Origin: Isoetes taiwanensis
Taxonomy: Eukaryota; Streptophyta; Lycopodiopsida; Isoetales; Isoetaceae
DNA: 64,000 nucleotides
NCBI GenBank assembly: GCA_021234155.1
Contig: JAJEKV010000033.1
Span: 7,986,635-8,050,634 of the forward strand
Reading direction: 5' to 3'
A program made the position numbers and the translations under genes. Under the pieces are notes generated by a model, which worked only from the letters and a program-made list of their open reading frames with translations, was not told where the DNA came from and ran no database searches. Every line of letters starts with the position of its first letter. The stretch's first letter is position 1. This document shows positions 22,201 through 34,390 of this stretch, one piece after another.

Positions 22201-22690
22201 TTAATTCTGCATCACTTCACAAGCTTTTCAGGCATTCAAGCAGTCTGCAATCCTCACTTCTACTGGATTCATAACCTTTCTTGAGTAGTTTTTTCTAAAA
22301 TTGTAAATCCCTTCCTCGTTTGGTGGTTGCTTGGGTTCGGTTGGGCTGGAGTTGGGGGTCCAACATCAGCGTATCCAGCTGGTCTTGGCATAATCTCATG
22401 CTTTCCATATGAATCGAGACACAACTTTGTTTGCTTGCATTTATCTACGACCTGAAACAGGGCAGTTTTTGGAATTGGAGCCTAGTTTACGTTTGAGCTC
22501 CTCTTGGAGTGGATACTTTTTCTCCGATCATGCAGGGTAACGGATTCCCTTGTAGCTGGCATTGGGACCGGTTTGCGCGTCATGCCATTTTAAAAATAAT
22601 TGGATATGGACGGCTTCCCTGGTTTTTCAAACTACTTGGGGCGAGTGGGCCGCCGTCCTCGAGCAGGTCGGATCCATGGGCGATGGCTGC
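19281..22690. other. Intergenic, low-complexity stretches
   Basis: There is a pyrimidine-rich stretch (20060-20300) with repeated CATGTCATCCA-like words, a run of 24 A at 20425-20448, and a duplicated CAAGCTTTCTTTGGC at 21981 and 22012. No coding or RNA gene could be supported. Confidence 0.45.
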
Positions 22691-22887
22691 ATTTGTGTTT
22701 ACAATGTATTTTTATTCCAGTTGCTTTAGTAGCTAGAAAGCAAATCCTGCTTTAATTGTTGTTGGAATTCCTCATCATACCAGCTATTTTGTGTCATATA
22801 GCCTTTCCTTTTTTGCTGCTATTTAGCTTCCCTTTTCAATGTGTAGAAAACTATGTAATCAGGATATGCACACTGCTTTACTTTGGA

Positions 22888-23029
22888 AGGTGTCGAAGTA
22901 TTCCAGATGCTATAGAAGTGTTCAGCAAAATGCCACAACATTCTCTCTGCTCTCTTAGAACTCTCTCATTGGCGTATGTGCACAACATAGCTATGGATAA
23001 GAAGCATTTCAAACTCTGTCCTCTATGAT
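22888..23029 (+). pseudogene. PPR-repeat relic (copy 1)
   Basis: The translation RSIPDAIEVFSKMPQHS followed by LRTLSLAYVHN matches the consensus of a plant PPR (PLS-type) motif, in which a G-x-I-x-DA-x-x-VF-x-KMP core precedes S-W-x-x-M-I-x-x-Y. The frame runs from an unrelated sequence and stops soon after. The paralogous segment at 25352 keeps the continuation (MMLEDVIPCNSYNFI), resembling the next PPR motif. Plant PPR proteins bind organellar RNA; this copy cannot be functional. Confidence 0.5.
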
Positions 23030-24066
23030 CATAGACGATTTATGCCTTGTAATATCTATAACTTCATTTTGCTGTCATTCTACCATGGTCAATAAAGCCT
23101 ACCACTTGTCTTTATGAGTCCAGAGTACCAAATTACAAGAACCTTGGAATATTACAACATCACAACTGACAGTGGAAAAGCTGGACGGACAATTGTAGTA
23201 GAGGTCTTGCTGAAGATTATTTTGCCTTTACCTAATATAGCAACTTGGACTTCCTTGCTTAACAAATCTTGTTCAGTTAGTAATGTCATGTACACATGAA
23301 AATGTTTAACCCAATTGTAATCCATAAAAACTTTTGTAGAAGCTAGCGCATCCAAAGAGACTAAATATTTAATAAGCACGCCAGCACTGGCATGTTAAGG
23401 TACGCTAAAACTTGGACTTGCCAGGGGCATATTCTTATAAACATCTTCAAGAAATAGTGATCAAAATGAATGATAAACTTCCTTACAAACGCCCTCAACC
23501 AAATGAAGAGGGCATTGCATCCTAGTACCCTGAGAGTTCATCAAGGAAGAGGCCATCCTCGTCACCTTAGCCTTCAAGCTTCATCCTCTTGTTTAAGAAT
23601 CTGTACATCCTAATATAAACCATCAATAGAAGAACATACGAAAGTACATGCCTATAAATGCAACATAATAATAAATGCATCATTTGCAAGACTCAGCTCG
23701 CATTGTTTGTCTTTGCTCTAGTGATCCTCCAAATGCTGCTTCTCATATCGGTTGAGCTGTTGCAAATGCCACCTAAGCTACTTGCACCCAAGCATTAACA
23801 TGTGGTGATTGAGAAGAGCTATAAACCATATGCCAAGAGACAAGTATGAATGCAAGAAGTCATCTGCATGCATACGGGAACCACTACAATTTCTGTGTTT
23901 CAAGCATTTTTATTCCAGTTGCTTTAGCAGCTATAAAGCAAAGCCTGCTTTAATTGTTGTTGCAAATCCTCATCATACCAGCTATTTTGTGTCATATAGC
24001 CTTTTCTTTTCTGTTGCTATTTAGCTTCCTTTTTCAATGTGTGGGAAACTATGCAACCAGGATACA

Positions 24067-25351
24067 CACACTTCTTTGATATCCCAGACTTCTTTGATAT
24101 CCCAGACTTCTATTACAGAGGACAAAGGATGGATGTTGTAAGGACCTTTAAGTATCTGGGAATCAATTTTTCTGCTAACATGCTATGGGATGACTGTGTA
24201 GAAAGAAGGGTCAGCGCGGGATGGAAAGCCCTATATGCAATGCAGAATAACTGTTACAGAATAGATCTCTGCGATTGGGCATGCAAAGCACACTTGTTCA
24301 GAGCACTCGTTGAACCAGTATTGCTTTGGGGTCCAGCGATTAGTAAGAACACCTGGGATAAGCTAGAGAGGGTAGAGAAGGCCTTCTTGACATACAGCCT
24401 AGGCGTCAAGGACACGGTGCCTTATCCGATTTTGCTGTATGAGACGGGTTTTTGGCCCCTGCAGCATTCTGCTATGCGCAGGCACCTTGCGTATTTCCAT
24501 AAGGTTGACAGAATGGATGCACAACGTCTCCCCCCCGGGCTCTGTTATTGGCACAAGGGCTACAACGACTGAAGAGAGTGTGGCAGGAGCATTGTAAGGG
24601 GTGGTTCGCAAGATGGTCCATAGACTATCAACAAATTATGGCTATGCCGGATATCGGGAAACAGGAGCTGCATTTGAATGAGCGCTTTGCTGCCTCTCTG
24701 TGGGATGTGCTCAGTCTTGCGAAGCCCAAAACATAACACTACCACATGCAGGTTAATCCGTCGCTGGAACATGGCGCACACCGATATTTGAAGGCACACA
24801 TCTCTACCAAGAAACGGAGAGCCATAGCTGCAATGAGGACAGGGTCCCACCATCTCAGAATTGAGACATGCCGCTAGGGTACGGATGGAGGGCAAAGAAT
24901 CCCTCGGCATGAGAGACTATGCCAGTGTTGCCACATGCAGATAGTAGAAGATGAACACCATGCTCTACAGGAGTGTCCAGCATATGCACACATCCGAGCA
25001 GCTCATGCCGATCTCAGATGCTCTGAGATAGTAATTCATCAATTGCTGGCTTCGCCAATGGTTGCGCGTCTTGCGTCCTACATTCTGCAAGTCTCCACCG
25101 TCAGAGAGTCGCTCACATCACAGGGAATTTGAGCGCCCAGATAGGGAATTTGAACGCCTACTACAAGGGTTTTTTCTCCCACATAGGGGTTTTTTCGTCC
25201 CAGTGGTAAAGACACATTGTATAGGGCTTTTGTGGTTTTCTTTTGTGTTTGGATACTATCTGATATATTGTATTGTGACCGTCTCATAGGCCAGTTGGCC
25301 TCTGTGGACGTTAAAATATACTTCCTTCCTTCCTTCCTTCCTTTCTTTTGA
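24067..25351 (+). mobile_element. 5'-truncated LINE with (TTCC)n tail
   Basis: The element carries the C-terminal part of a LINE ORF2, beginning with an 18-base direct repeat (TTCTTTGATATCCCAGAC twice). It ends in GTGGACGTTAAAATATAC followed by (TTCC)5 at 25321-25343. The flanks CTTCTTTGA and CTTTCTTTTGA are a plausible target-site duplication. It shares its 3' end with the LINEs at 13.9 and 47.2 kb. Confidence 0.8.
24075..25131 (+). pseudogene. LINE ORF2 C-terminal domain, frameshifted
   Basis: The first part reads VVRTFKYLGINFSANMLWDD, then GWKALYAMQNNC and LFRALVEPVLLWG, the thumb/connection region that follows the reverse transcriptase in plant and protist LINEs. After frame slips near 24560 and 24750, the distal frame gives KKRRAIAAMRTGSHHLRIE, then QCCHMQIVEDEHHALQECPA. 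This is the C-terminal Cys/His knuckle typical of LINE ORF2 proteins. The catalytic RT motifs are lost by 5' truncation. The relative at 47.2-49.1 kb preserves those motifs. Confidence 0.8.
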
Positions 25352-25545
25352 AGGTATCAAAGTATCCCAGATGCCGTAGAAGTGTTAAACAAAGTGCTAG
25401 AACATTCTATCTGCTCTCTTGGAACTCTCTCATTGGCATATATGTGCACAACATAGCTATGGATACGAAGCATTTCAAACTCTGTCTTCTATGATGCTAG
25501 AGGATGTTATCCCTTGTAATAGCTATAACTTCATTTTGATGTCAC
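25352..25545 (+). pseudogene. PPR-repeat relic (copy 2)
   Basis: This is the paralogue of the relic at 22888. IPDAVEVLNKVLEHS precedes GYEAFQTLSSMMLEDVIPCN in shifted frames, like the end of one PPR motif and the start of the next. Stops and frame slips break it throughout. Confidence 0.45.
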
Positions 25546-26384
25546 CATGGTCAATAAAGCCCATTACTTGCCTTTATGAGTCCAGAGTACTACCAAATTA
25601 CAAGAACCTTGGAATATTACAACTCCACAACTGACATTGGAAAAGCTGGACAGACAGTCGCAATAGAAGTCTTGTTGAAGATTATTTTGCCTTTATCTGA
25701 TATAGCAACTTGGACTTCCTTGCTTAACAAATCTTGTTCAGTTAATGTCATGCACACATGAAATTTTTTAACCCAATTGTAATCCATAAAAACTTTCATA
25801 GAAGCTAGCGCACTAAATGTTTAATAAGGACGCCAGCACTGACATGTTTAGGATTTAAAAAACCAGGTATACTAAAACTTGGATTTGCCAGGGGTATATT
25901 CTTATGAAACATCTTCACAAAATAGTGATCAAAATGAATGATAAACTTCTTTACAAATGCCCTCAACCAAATGAAGAGGGCATTGCACCCTGGTACCCTG
26001 AGAGTCCATCAAGGAAGAGGCCCATCCTCGTCACCTTAGCCTTCAAGCTTCGTCCTGTTGTTTAAGAACTTATACATCCTAATCTAGACCATCAATGGAA
26101 GAACATACGAAAGTACATATCTATAGATGGAGCATACAAAAACAGAATATGCAATAAGAAATGCATAATTTGCGGGACTCGACTAGCATTGTTTGTCTTT
26201 GCCCTAGTGATCCTCCAAATGCTTCTTCTCATATCGGTTGAGCTGATGCAAATGCCACCTAAGCTACTTGCACTCCAGCATTAACATGTGGTGATTGAGA
26301 AGAGCTATAAACCATATGCCAGGAGACAAGTATGAATGCAAGAAGTCATCTGCATGGGAACCACCACAATTCCTGTGTTTCAAG

Positions 26385-27107
26385 CCAACCAATTTGAACA
26401 TGAACAACCCGATAAGCAGAAGCTAGAACAGATGAGTAATGATTAAACATATGCAGATTGATTGACCTAATATTAAAGCACCAACATTGAAAACCTCAAA
26501 ATGAGTAAGATAACCTTGCTTGCCTTGGATACCATTTTCTCAGTTGTTATTCTTCATCTCAACACAATATTAGACCAAATCGAATCTTTTCCCTTTTGTT
26601 CTAGCAACATGTACTGAAGAATGAATCGCAAAGGCTTTCAAAAAGGCATTGCATCCTTTTCAAGTCAAATCGAAGGTGCTAGTTGGTTTGCCGAAACAGG
26701 AACTCCTTGTAGAAATATGGATTTCTGATTTGCTAGTATTAGCATGAACGGCAAAACACGGTATAAAACTCCAGCCAGAACCCTAGTTGCCCAGAGGAGG
26801 CCTCTCCGGTTAGCCAGTTTCAAGAGTGGCTGCCCAACAACGGAAACGACCAGTTTACAGCCAATAATGGGTTTGGAGCGGTTATTGGCATATTTCAGGC
26901 ATATACTAGCATATACTTGAAATATGCCACAAATCCACATGAACGAGGGGGCAACCCAAAAATGCCACAGGTTTAGGTAAGTTTAAATCGAATATTATAG
27001 GAATATTCCGTCAAAAAACCAAAGCATCACATTGGCTTCTTAGCGTCCCAGTAGACCATCTTGCAAAATTGGACAAATGAATCATATACATACGTATATT
27101 AATACGG
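26385..27107. other. Upstream region of POLA2
   Basis: No other gene is seen here. The last 60 bases are AT-rich (TATATTAATA at 27096) and lead into the E2F-type site, so the POLA2 promoter is short and close to its ATG. Confidence 0.5.
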
Positions 27108-27115
27108 TTTCCCGC
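27108..27115 (+). promoter_or_regulatory. E2F-type site TTTCCCGC upstream of POLA2
   Basis: TTTCCCGC matches the E2F/DP consensus TTTSSCGC exactly and lies 41 bases before the POLA2 ATG. E2F factors switch on replication genes at the G1/S transition in plants, so the site fits the job of the downstream gene. Binding is inferred. Confidence 0.65.
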
Positions 27116-27155
27116 CAAGCTCTTCCTCTTCTCTGGAGCACAAGCGGATCAACGA

Positions 27156-30100
27156 ATGGAGGCGGAGCTCGTCAACACTTTCTTAGAGAATGGATTCGCC
27201 TTCGACGATACAAATACTGCCCAACAATGTAAGTTTTTGGACCGTTATGTTTGAATCCATTTCTGGTTTTGGCTTCCAGCAATGGTATCCCGAATCAAGT
27301 ATTTATTTTTTCGACTTGGGCCTTGATTTATCGACTTCATTGTATCTGGGTCTGACTGTTTATGTCATTTTTGAAGGTCTTTCGCTGTGCTCGACACTTG
27401 GTCTCACTCCTTCACAGCTAGTAGAAAATTGGGAGATTTTCTACCTGAATGCGTGAGTGAAGATCTTATTTCCTTGATAGCAGTTTGTATTTATGTACAG
27501 CTGAATAGGACTTTGCTTATGCTGATAATGTAGTTGAAGGGGTTTTCAGGCAGCTCGATGGTGGTCGCGTTTTAGCTTCACAGGTCGATAAGTTTCGTAT
27601 TTTTTTGCAAACTCAACAAAGGGAAGCATTCCGCAAACAACAAACTGGCCTTCATTTCTATACAAAGGATGAATTCGACACGTAAGTTTTACCAAACATG
27701 TTGGTATTCGAAGCATGGATCTTTTATTTTATCTGTCATAAGTCGTCTGGTTTATATATAGACTGCTTGATGGTGAAGAAATGGAGTGGGAAACACACGA
27801 AACACTGCAAAAGACCCCTACTAGCAAACGTGTTAGCCTTTATAAGGTCGATAATAGCACACCTGCATCTGGTACAAAAAAGATCTCGTCTGATACTGGA
27901 AGACAAATGCCTGAAAAGAGTCCCATCACGCCATTCAGTCAAAGGACTGCCAGATGTACAACTCAGTTTATCTTCAACGAGCATCTTCAAGAGGATGTAG
28001 AAGATTCAAATCCAGATGGAGATTTGATATTACACAGATTGAAACCAATCAGAAAATGTGAAATTGAGATATTAGGATCTGGACTTAAGCCTGGTTGCAG
28101 ATACATGTGCGACAGGGTTGAGAACAGGGTACACTTTTATAAACTCAGCCTTATCGATTAACAATTATCAGTGAACTCGAATAGTAGTTTTTGATATTTG
28201 GTTTTCAGTTTAAAGAGCTTGAAAGGCGAATACAAAGATTTTCAAAAGTTATTTCTGAGCAAAACAATCAAAGTGTTTTCCATCATGCTGCTTATGCATC
28301 CCAGGTTTCGGCTGCTGACCAATTTATTTTGTTGACTCTTTTTAAGAAGTTGCTAAACTCAGAATATGTGTTGTCATGTTGCAGGAACAAGTAGTTGTAC
28401 TTGGCAGGATTTGTTGTGATGCCGAGGGCCATTTAAATGATAAGTCCGTTCTGCTTGAAGGAAGGTAAACATAATGGTCTTATTTAACCTTAGTACAGAT
28501 ATGCATATAAACTTACAAATAATTGAATAATTTCAAACCAGTGTAGAGCATTCAGGAGGACATAGAGTGCGTCTTGATTTGCACAAATTATCAGAGTTCT
28601 CGCTTTTTCCTGGTCAGGCAAGTTACTTAGTTCCGTGCTCTATATGCAAAGACTTTTTTTTTTTAAGTCAGGTATGAATGTGAAATTCTGACGATGATAC
28701 ATGTTATATCACTTTGGTCTGCAGGTTGTTGCAGTTGAAGGTCATAATCCAAGTGGGCATTGCTTGATTGCCTCACGAATAATTGATTCAATCCCACTCC
28801 CCTTGTATCATACTTACTTGGAGACCAATGGTCCATCAGCAAAGCGACTTCAAATGCAGAAGCTTCCACTCCAAGAAGATACATCACAGCCCATTTGTAT
28901 TGTATGATAATTATCTTCCTTTTCAAGCATTCATGATCTGTATGTTTACCTCTAGGAAAGTCCAAGACAATGAAACTCAAGGCAATAGGTATCAAATATG
29001 CACATATAAATTCTACGAACAGATGTGATTGGGTTATGATGGATGCAACTTTAGATAAAAGTTTACTCGGGATACAGGGGGAATACACCACCTCATGCTA
29101 GCCATTTAACATGGTTATTGTTATACAGCACCATGACTAAAGTCATTTACTTCCTGTTGCAATCATTGTGCTTTCTTACCTTGACATTGTTGTGTTCTTG
29201 TCTGAGAAGCTGGCTGCAGCAGGGCCTTTTACAACAAGTGACAACTTAGCGTTTGAGCCTATGACGGAACTGCTTTCATTTGCAAGAAAGAAAAGGCCTA
29301 ATATTCTGCTTCTGGTATGCAATCACCACTGTTTTATCTTTATTTGCAAATTTTGTCCATCTAATGGTTCCTGTATTTGTTATTTCAGATGGGCCCTTTT
29401 ATTGATGCAGAACATCCACATATAAAGCAAGGCATTATTGACAAACTCTTTACACACTTATTTCAAGATGAAATCATAAATCGGGTGTGCTGCAAAATAC
29501 TGCTTTACCCATCCGTCATTGTAATGCATGGAACATGGGTGCATGACATGGATTTTTTACAGGTTGAAGAATACTGTGAAGAAATGGGTGATAGTGCACG
29601 TGTTGTGCTAGTGCCGTCATGTCGTGATATCTTTCATGAAAGAGTGTTTCCTCAGGTGCATTTGTGCATCTCTTATCAAATTTGTCTATTGAGAAGTCAT
29701 TACTGGAAGCAACTATGAATGGAACAATTTTCGGTTTTTGCAGCCTCCATTTGAGAGTAGTATCTTTCGGGATCCAGGCAAACAGGTATCTATGTTAATA
29801 GAAGCTGTTAAAAAATCCACCAGAGAGTTGTTTCTTAATTTTCTGTACTGACATGCTCAGATAACCCTTCTCACAAACCCAGGAGTTCTTTATATTGACG
29901 AGCAGGTATGTTTTGATCATAAATTCATGATTCGTGTGACCAGTAAGATGTGCTCAATTATCCACCCTATAAAAAGTAAAAACTAAAGAAATATTTCTTA
30001 AAGCATTTGGGTGCAAACCAAATGAGACTGACCACTGAGAAGGGTTAATGACAATAGAATTTGGTCCTTAAATAGGAGCCTCTTGGTGCATTATTGGAAC

Positions 30101-31145
30101 TTCAGATATGCTGGCAGTCAAAGAATGAAAAACTTAGGATGGAACACGGAATTACAAGCAAAATTAAGCAGAACATTTGTCTGTAGAAACTAAATTTTAG
30201 GGGCATAATGATGTGTGGTACTGTTTCATTGTGTGTGACTTAGTATTCTACCCTAGGTGCATCTGGGCAGTCTTATAATACAAAAATATATTGTTCCATA
30301 TTTTTATTGTGCATTCTGCCTCAGTTTTAATATCTTCACGGAGGGTTTTTATCTGTTCAGGTGACAATGGCTTGTTGTACAACAGATGTTCTTAGACACC
30401 TAAGCAGTGAGGAAGCCTCGAGAGTTTCTAGCAGTTCAAGCGATCGAATGATGAGACTTGCTGCTCATATTGTTGGCCAGCGCAGGTAAATATTGTCTTT
30501 CCTGTAATTTCCTTTGTTTCATCCTTGAATCTTCATGTGGATCATGCAGTAAAGTTCTTTGAGCAGGTTGATAAGGGGATTGCAATTGCATAACGATTTG
30601 TTATTTGTTATACTTGACTTATGTTTGGTTTCTCCTTGCAGTTTCTACCCTTCGTTCCCAGGAGCCCCTGGATTACAACTGGATCTTTCTATTGAGCCCA
30701 AGGCATTAGATTTACCATGTACCCCTGATATCATATTTCTTCCATCGGACCTCATTCCCTTTGCTAAGGTAACCTCCAATATGCACTCTACTTGGCTAGT
30801 TTCAATAATGACTTTTCTCACTTCAATGTGGAAGTAATGTGGAATTGTTATGAACTCTGCTATTAAAGTGTCACATCATGATTCTGACTGCATCATTGAT
30901 GACAGGTTTTATCCTCTTCATTTGGAAGTTCTATGGGCAAGAAGGGTGATCCAAGTGTATGTAAAGATACAGACACTAATCAGGAACAAATTGTGGACCT
31001 AGTCCACTCCATAGTAGTCAATTCTGGACGTCTTGCAAAAGGCATTATTGGAGGGACATTTGCTGAGTTATCTATTCTTCCATCACCAAAGGATGAAACA
31101 GTGGGTGTACAAGCAAGAACAAAAATTACAGTTACACGAGTCTGA
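27156..31145 (+). CDS. POLA2: DNA polymerase alpha subunit B
   Basis: The B subunit of the polymerase alpha-primase complex tethers the catalytic subunit and helps start DNA replication in the nucleus. The model joins 16 exons: 27156-27228, 27377-27452, 27550-27681, 27762-28128, 28209-28304, 28385-28464, 28542-28617, 28725-28901, 29210-29314, 29389-29484, 29563-29655, 29744-29785, 29861-29905, 30361-30485, 30642-30768, 30906-31145. That gives 649 residues with no frame error, near the usual ~600-650. Residues 1-70 form the N-terminal helical domain. An OB fold follows (VVVLGRICCDAEGHLND, LFPGQVVAVEG), then the inactive phosphoesterase domain (LLLMGPFIDAEHP, VLVPSCRDIFHE, TNPGVLYIDE) and the conserved C-terminus NSGRLAKGIIGGTFAEL. 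The intron after exon 7 uses a GC donor (28618); the rest are GT-AG. The start is the first ATG, five codons before the conserved helix. Confidence 0.95.
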
Positions 31146-32262
31146 TACTACATTGTATACTATGCTATTTGGCATAAGGATTCCTAATATTCTAATGAGT
31201 CTGTTATATAGGGAAATTATTGGCACTGACATTTATATAAAGACAGTCTGCAAAGAATTTCGACATAGCTTTCAAGCTGCTATTACTTTAGCTTGTGGCT
31301 GGCAAACATTGACGTTATCCATATCAATTAACAGAATGATTCTCCTTAGAATTGGAAAGATACTTGGAAGTTCCAGTTAAATGGCAGGTGGCATAAAACT
31401 CATAGCGGAGACAAGACTATGATTCTGAGAAGCAGCATATACAAGATACTCATTAGTAAATAAGACTGCCACACCAAAAATTGCACAATTAAAGCTCTGG
31501 ACATTGATTCCTGTAGTGACCTTTTTGCCAACAGGACCAAGAAGTCGCTTATGGTTTATCCCTCTTTGGTCTGTCATCTTGCTTCTGTTTGCCATTGTTT
31601 TGTTTGAGTCATATTTACATTAAATTGAGCAAGATGAACCTCTGCTCTCCACACTTCTATTACATTCTAATTTCTCTTGGATTAATACATTCTAAACTTC
31701 AGTAAATGTCAATCTGTGAATCCTTGCATTCTTAGGAAGATCCAATAATATTCTAGTACTTGTCTCCGATCCCTCGTAACACCATTAGAATCGAATCATA
31801 TCTGTGATTGTACCTCCCTCTAACCAAGTCATGTTTTAGAATCTTCAACTGTGAAAAGTAATCTTGAATGCCAGACAATCATCTAATCTTGTCCTTGATA
31901 ATAGATACTGTCAAGACCTTGAATTGTACAAGAATCAGACAATACTTCCAACACTCTGTAAAGGTCTTTCAAGGCTGTAATTGTTGCCTAAGATCTGTAT
32001 CAACAAGAGCTTTAACATAATACAATGCTTTTCTATCTTCTACAGGTTTGGCTGGAGCATTTCTCAGGTAGAATCAATGCCTTGATACAATTTGGTAACA
32101 CATCCAAAGGAGTACATAGTGGTTTGCAATTTGCAGTGGTACTGCAACTAGTCAAGGAGAATTTTTTTTTGGAAAAGGTGAAAAAAGTCATCAGCTGACT
32201 AAAGATCCTTGGTAAAAAATAAGAGGTCATAAACATTGGGATCTGGAGAGCTCAGACACACA
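31146..32262. other. POLA2 downstream region, no gene recognised
   Basis: A 72-codon minus frame (31595-31377) has no recognisable motif. I see no second gene, RNA gene or transposon ends before the Helitron at 32263. The POLA2 polyadenylation site could not be fixed. Confidence 0.4.
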
Positions 32263-32424
32263 TCTAATCTAATAAAAGAATAGCGTCCGTGAGTATGTAT
32301 GTATGTGAGTGAGTAAGTCCACCCCCATCGACGGTAAAGGAGGCGCCACGTGGCGCGATCTCGGTCGTCCGTGGGCCTTGGCCTCTCAAAAGCTCCCAAG
32401 TTTGGTGGACAAAATTTTTTTGGT

Positions 32425-32487
32425 TTACCGCAGACTCGAACCCTGGACATTGCCCCCCAAACCCCCCACCCTTACCACTAGACCAAG
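32425..32487 (-). repeat. tRNA-derived (SINE-like) pol III promoter segment
   Basis: On the minus strand an A-box-like sequence (TGGTCTAGTGGTAAGG, 32484-32469) precedes a B-box (GGTTCGAGTC, 32442-32433) with about 26 bases between them. This is tRNA geometry with the anticodon arm degenerate. It looks like the head of a plant SINE and lies inside the Helitron 5' part. No complete tRNA cloverleaf can be drawn. Confidence 0.6.
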
Positions 32488-32559
32488 CATTGGTTTCTTA
32501 TAAAAAATGGAAGCTCACACATAGTTAAGGGTGAGGGCCAAATAATTCAAGGATGGCCT

Positions 32560-33540
32560 AGGATGTTCTGGAGTGTTCTAGATGCTCTAGAAGCTTCTAG
32601 AATGTCCTAGAATCTTCTAGAATGTCCTAGAATCTTCTAGAATCTTCTAGAATGTCTAAAAATAGAAGTTTTTTGAAACTTTGCAAATGCTCAAAATAGA
32701 ATCTTCTGAAATGTTCCAGATGCTGGGGATAAGCACCTGAGTCTAAAAATAGAAAGTACCATAGTCTAAAAATAGAAAGTTAACTAAAGGTTTGTAGAAA
32801 CTCATAATAGAATGTTCTGGGATGGTCTAGGATGTTCTAGAATGTTCTAGATGGCTCTAGAAGCTTCTAGGAATATTCTAGACTAGAACCTTCTAGAATG
32901 TCTAAAAATAGAAGTTTTTTAAAACTTTGCAAATGCTCAAGATAGAATGTTATGGAATGTTTCAGATGCTCACGGATAAGCAGCTCAGTCTAAAAATAGA
33001 AAGTACCATAGTCTAAAAATAGAAAGTTAACTAAAAGTTTGTAGGAACTCATAATAGAATGTTCTGGGATGGTCTAGGATGTTCTAGAATGTTCTAGATG
33101 GCTCTAGAAGCTTCTAGAATGTCCTAGAATGTTCTTGAATATCCTAGAATCTTCTAGAACCTTCTAGAATGTCTAAAAATAGAAGTTTTTTGAAACTTTG
33201 CAAATGCTCAAGTTAGAATGTTATGGAATGTTTCGGATGCTCACGGATAAGCACCTCAGTCTAAAAATAGAAAGTACCATAGTCTAAAAATAGAAAGTTC
33301 TCTATAAGTTTACAAGAACTCATAATAGAATGTTCTACAATGTTCCGTGTGCTTACAAAAGCACCTCGATCTAAAAAAGAAAGTTTTTTGAAACTTTGCA
33401 ACCACTCAAAATAGAATCTTCTAGAATGTTCTAGAATATTCCAGGTGCTCATGGGCAAGCACCTCAATCTAAAAATAACAAGTTTTTGGAGACTTTGCAA
33501 ACACTCAAAATATAATGTTCTAGAATGTTTTAGATGCTCA
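32560..33540 (+). repeat. ~250-bp tandem repeats packed with TTCTAGAA (heat-shock-element-like) motifs
   Basis: Three and a half units (about 32569-32820, 32821-33061, 33062-33327, then a worn copy) each contain a block of TTCTAGAA/TCCTAGAA words followed by GTCTAAAAATAGAAG, AAACTTTGCAAATGCTCA and two GTCTAAAAATAGAAAGT copies. In the word blocks GAA and TTC alternate every five bases (e.g. GAAGCTTCTAGAA), which is the geometry of a heat-shock element. Confidence 0.85.
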
Positions 33541-33554
33541 TAAATGCACAGTAA

Positions 33555-34215
33555 AGCACCTTAGTATAGAGGTAGTAGATGTGGCCTCATGGGTGTAGTT
33601 CAGGTATGTGTCCTCATGTGTGTATGTGTGAATATGCTACCCATGATAGTAAGTGTGAGTAACATCCTCATAGGTGATACTTTAGTAGGGCATGTATATG
33701 GTAGCAGATGTGAGTAAACTCCTCATGCATGGGTATCACAAAATAGATAGATGTCGTATGGGTCCTCATGGATATGTGAGTATGCTCCTTATGTATGATG
33801 CTTTGGACATATAGAGGTTGTAATTGGAATTAATAGCATAGGTGTGAGTAAGCTCTCCATGGATAATACTTTACAATTAGTAATAGACGTGAGTAAACTC
33901 CTCTTGCATGGATGCCAAGTAACAAACGTCGTGAAAGTCCTCATGGGTGTAGATGTGGTATTGGTCCTCATAGTTCTATGTGTGAGTATGCTGCTCATGG
34001 GTGGTTGAGCAATAGATGCTTAGTAACATGGGAAGTTTCTTGAATATATAGGGGTTGTACTTTGGAATTCATAGTAGACGTAGTAAGCTCCTAATAGGTG
34101 ATATAATTTAAAAGTAGTAATAGGTGTGGGGAGACTTTGGAATGGATGATACTTTGAAATTGGTAGTAAATGTAACTAAGCTCCTCAATATGTGATGTGT
34201 GACACTTTGGAATTA
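33555..34215 (+). repeat. Degenerate minisatellite (GAGTAAGCTCCTCATGGGTG-like)
   Basis: Words of the type GTGTGAGTAAGCTCCTCATG, then GGATGATACTTTGGA recur about eight times with irregular spacing of 60-100 bases. The array follows directly on the TTCTAGAA array within the Helitron. Confidence 0.6.
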
Positions 34216-34390
34216 GCACTAGGACTATATGGGTGGGCCCAAACCGAGGCGAGGCCTCGGCCGAAGGCCGAGGCCGAGCCGAGGAATAGTCCCAAGGATG
34301 TCCAAACCGAGGCGAGGCCCCGAAGGGGCCGAGCCGAGGAAGGGTGCAAAAAAAAAGTCACATAGGTGGACCCAAACCGAGGCGAGGCCC

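Larger units (their letters stand above)
22692..26384 (+). repeat. ~1.2-kb tandem segmental duplication, second copy split by LINE
   Basis: Segment A (22692-22887) plus B (22888-23908) is repeated as A' (23909-24066) and B' (25352-26384) at roughly 85-90% identity by eye. Matching landmarks are ATTTTTATTCCAGTTGCTTT at the start of each A, TGGTCAATAAAGCC in each B, and GTTTCAAG at each B end. The LINE at 24067-25351 lies exactly between A' and B', so the duplication came first. Confidence 0.85.

Noticed and set aside
31377-31595. 72-codon minus ORF downstream of POLA2 as a gene
   Set aside because: No recognisable motif, no splice context, and composition like the surrounding intergenic DNA.
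32425-32487. Possible intact tRNA gene
   Set aside because: A and B boxes are present but the anticodon stem and acceptor stem cannot be paired; better as a SINE-like head.
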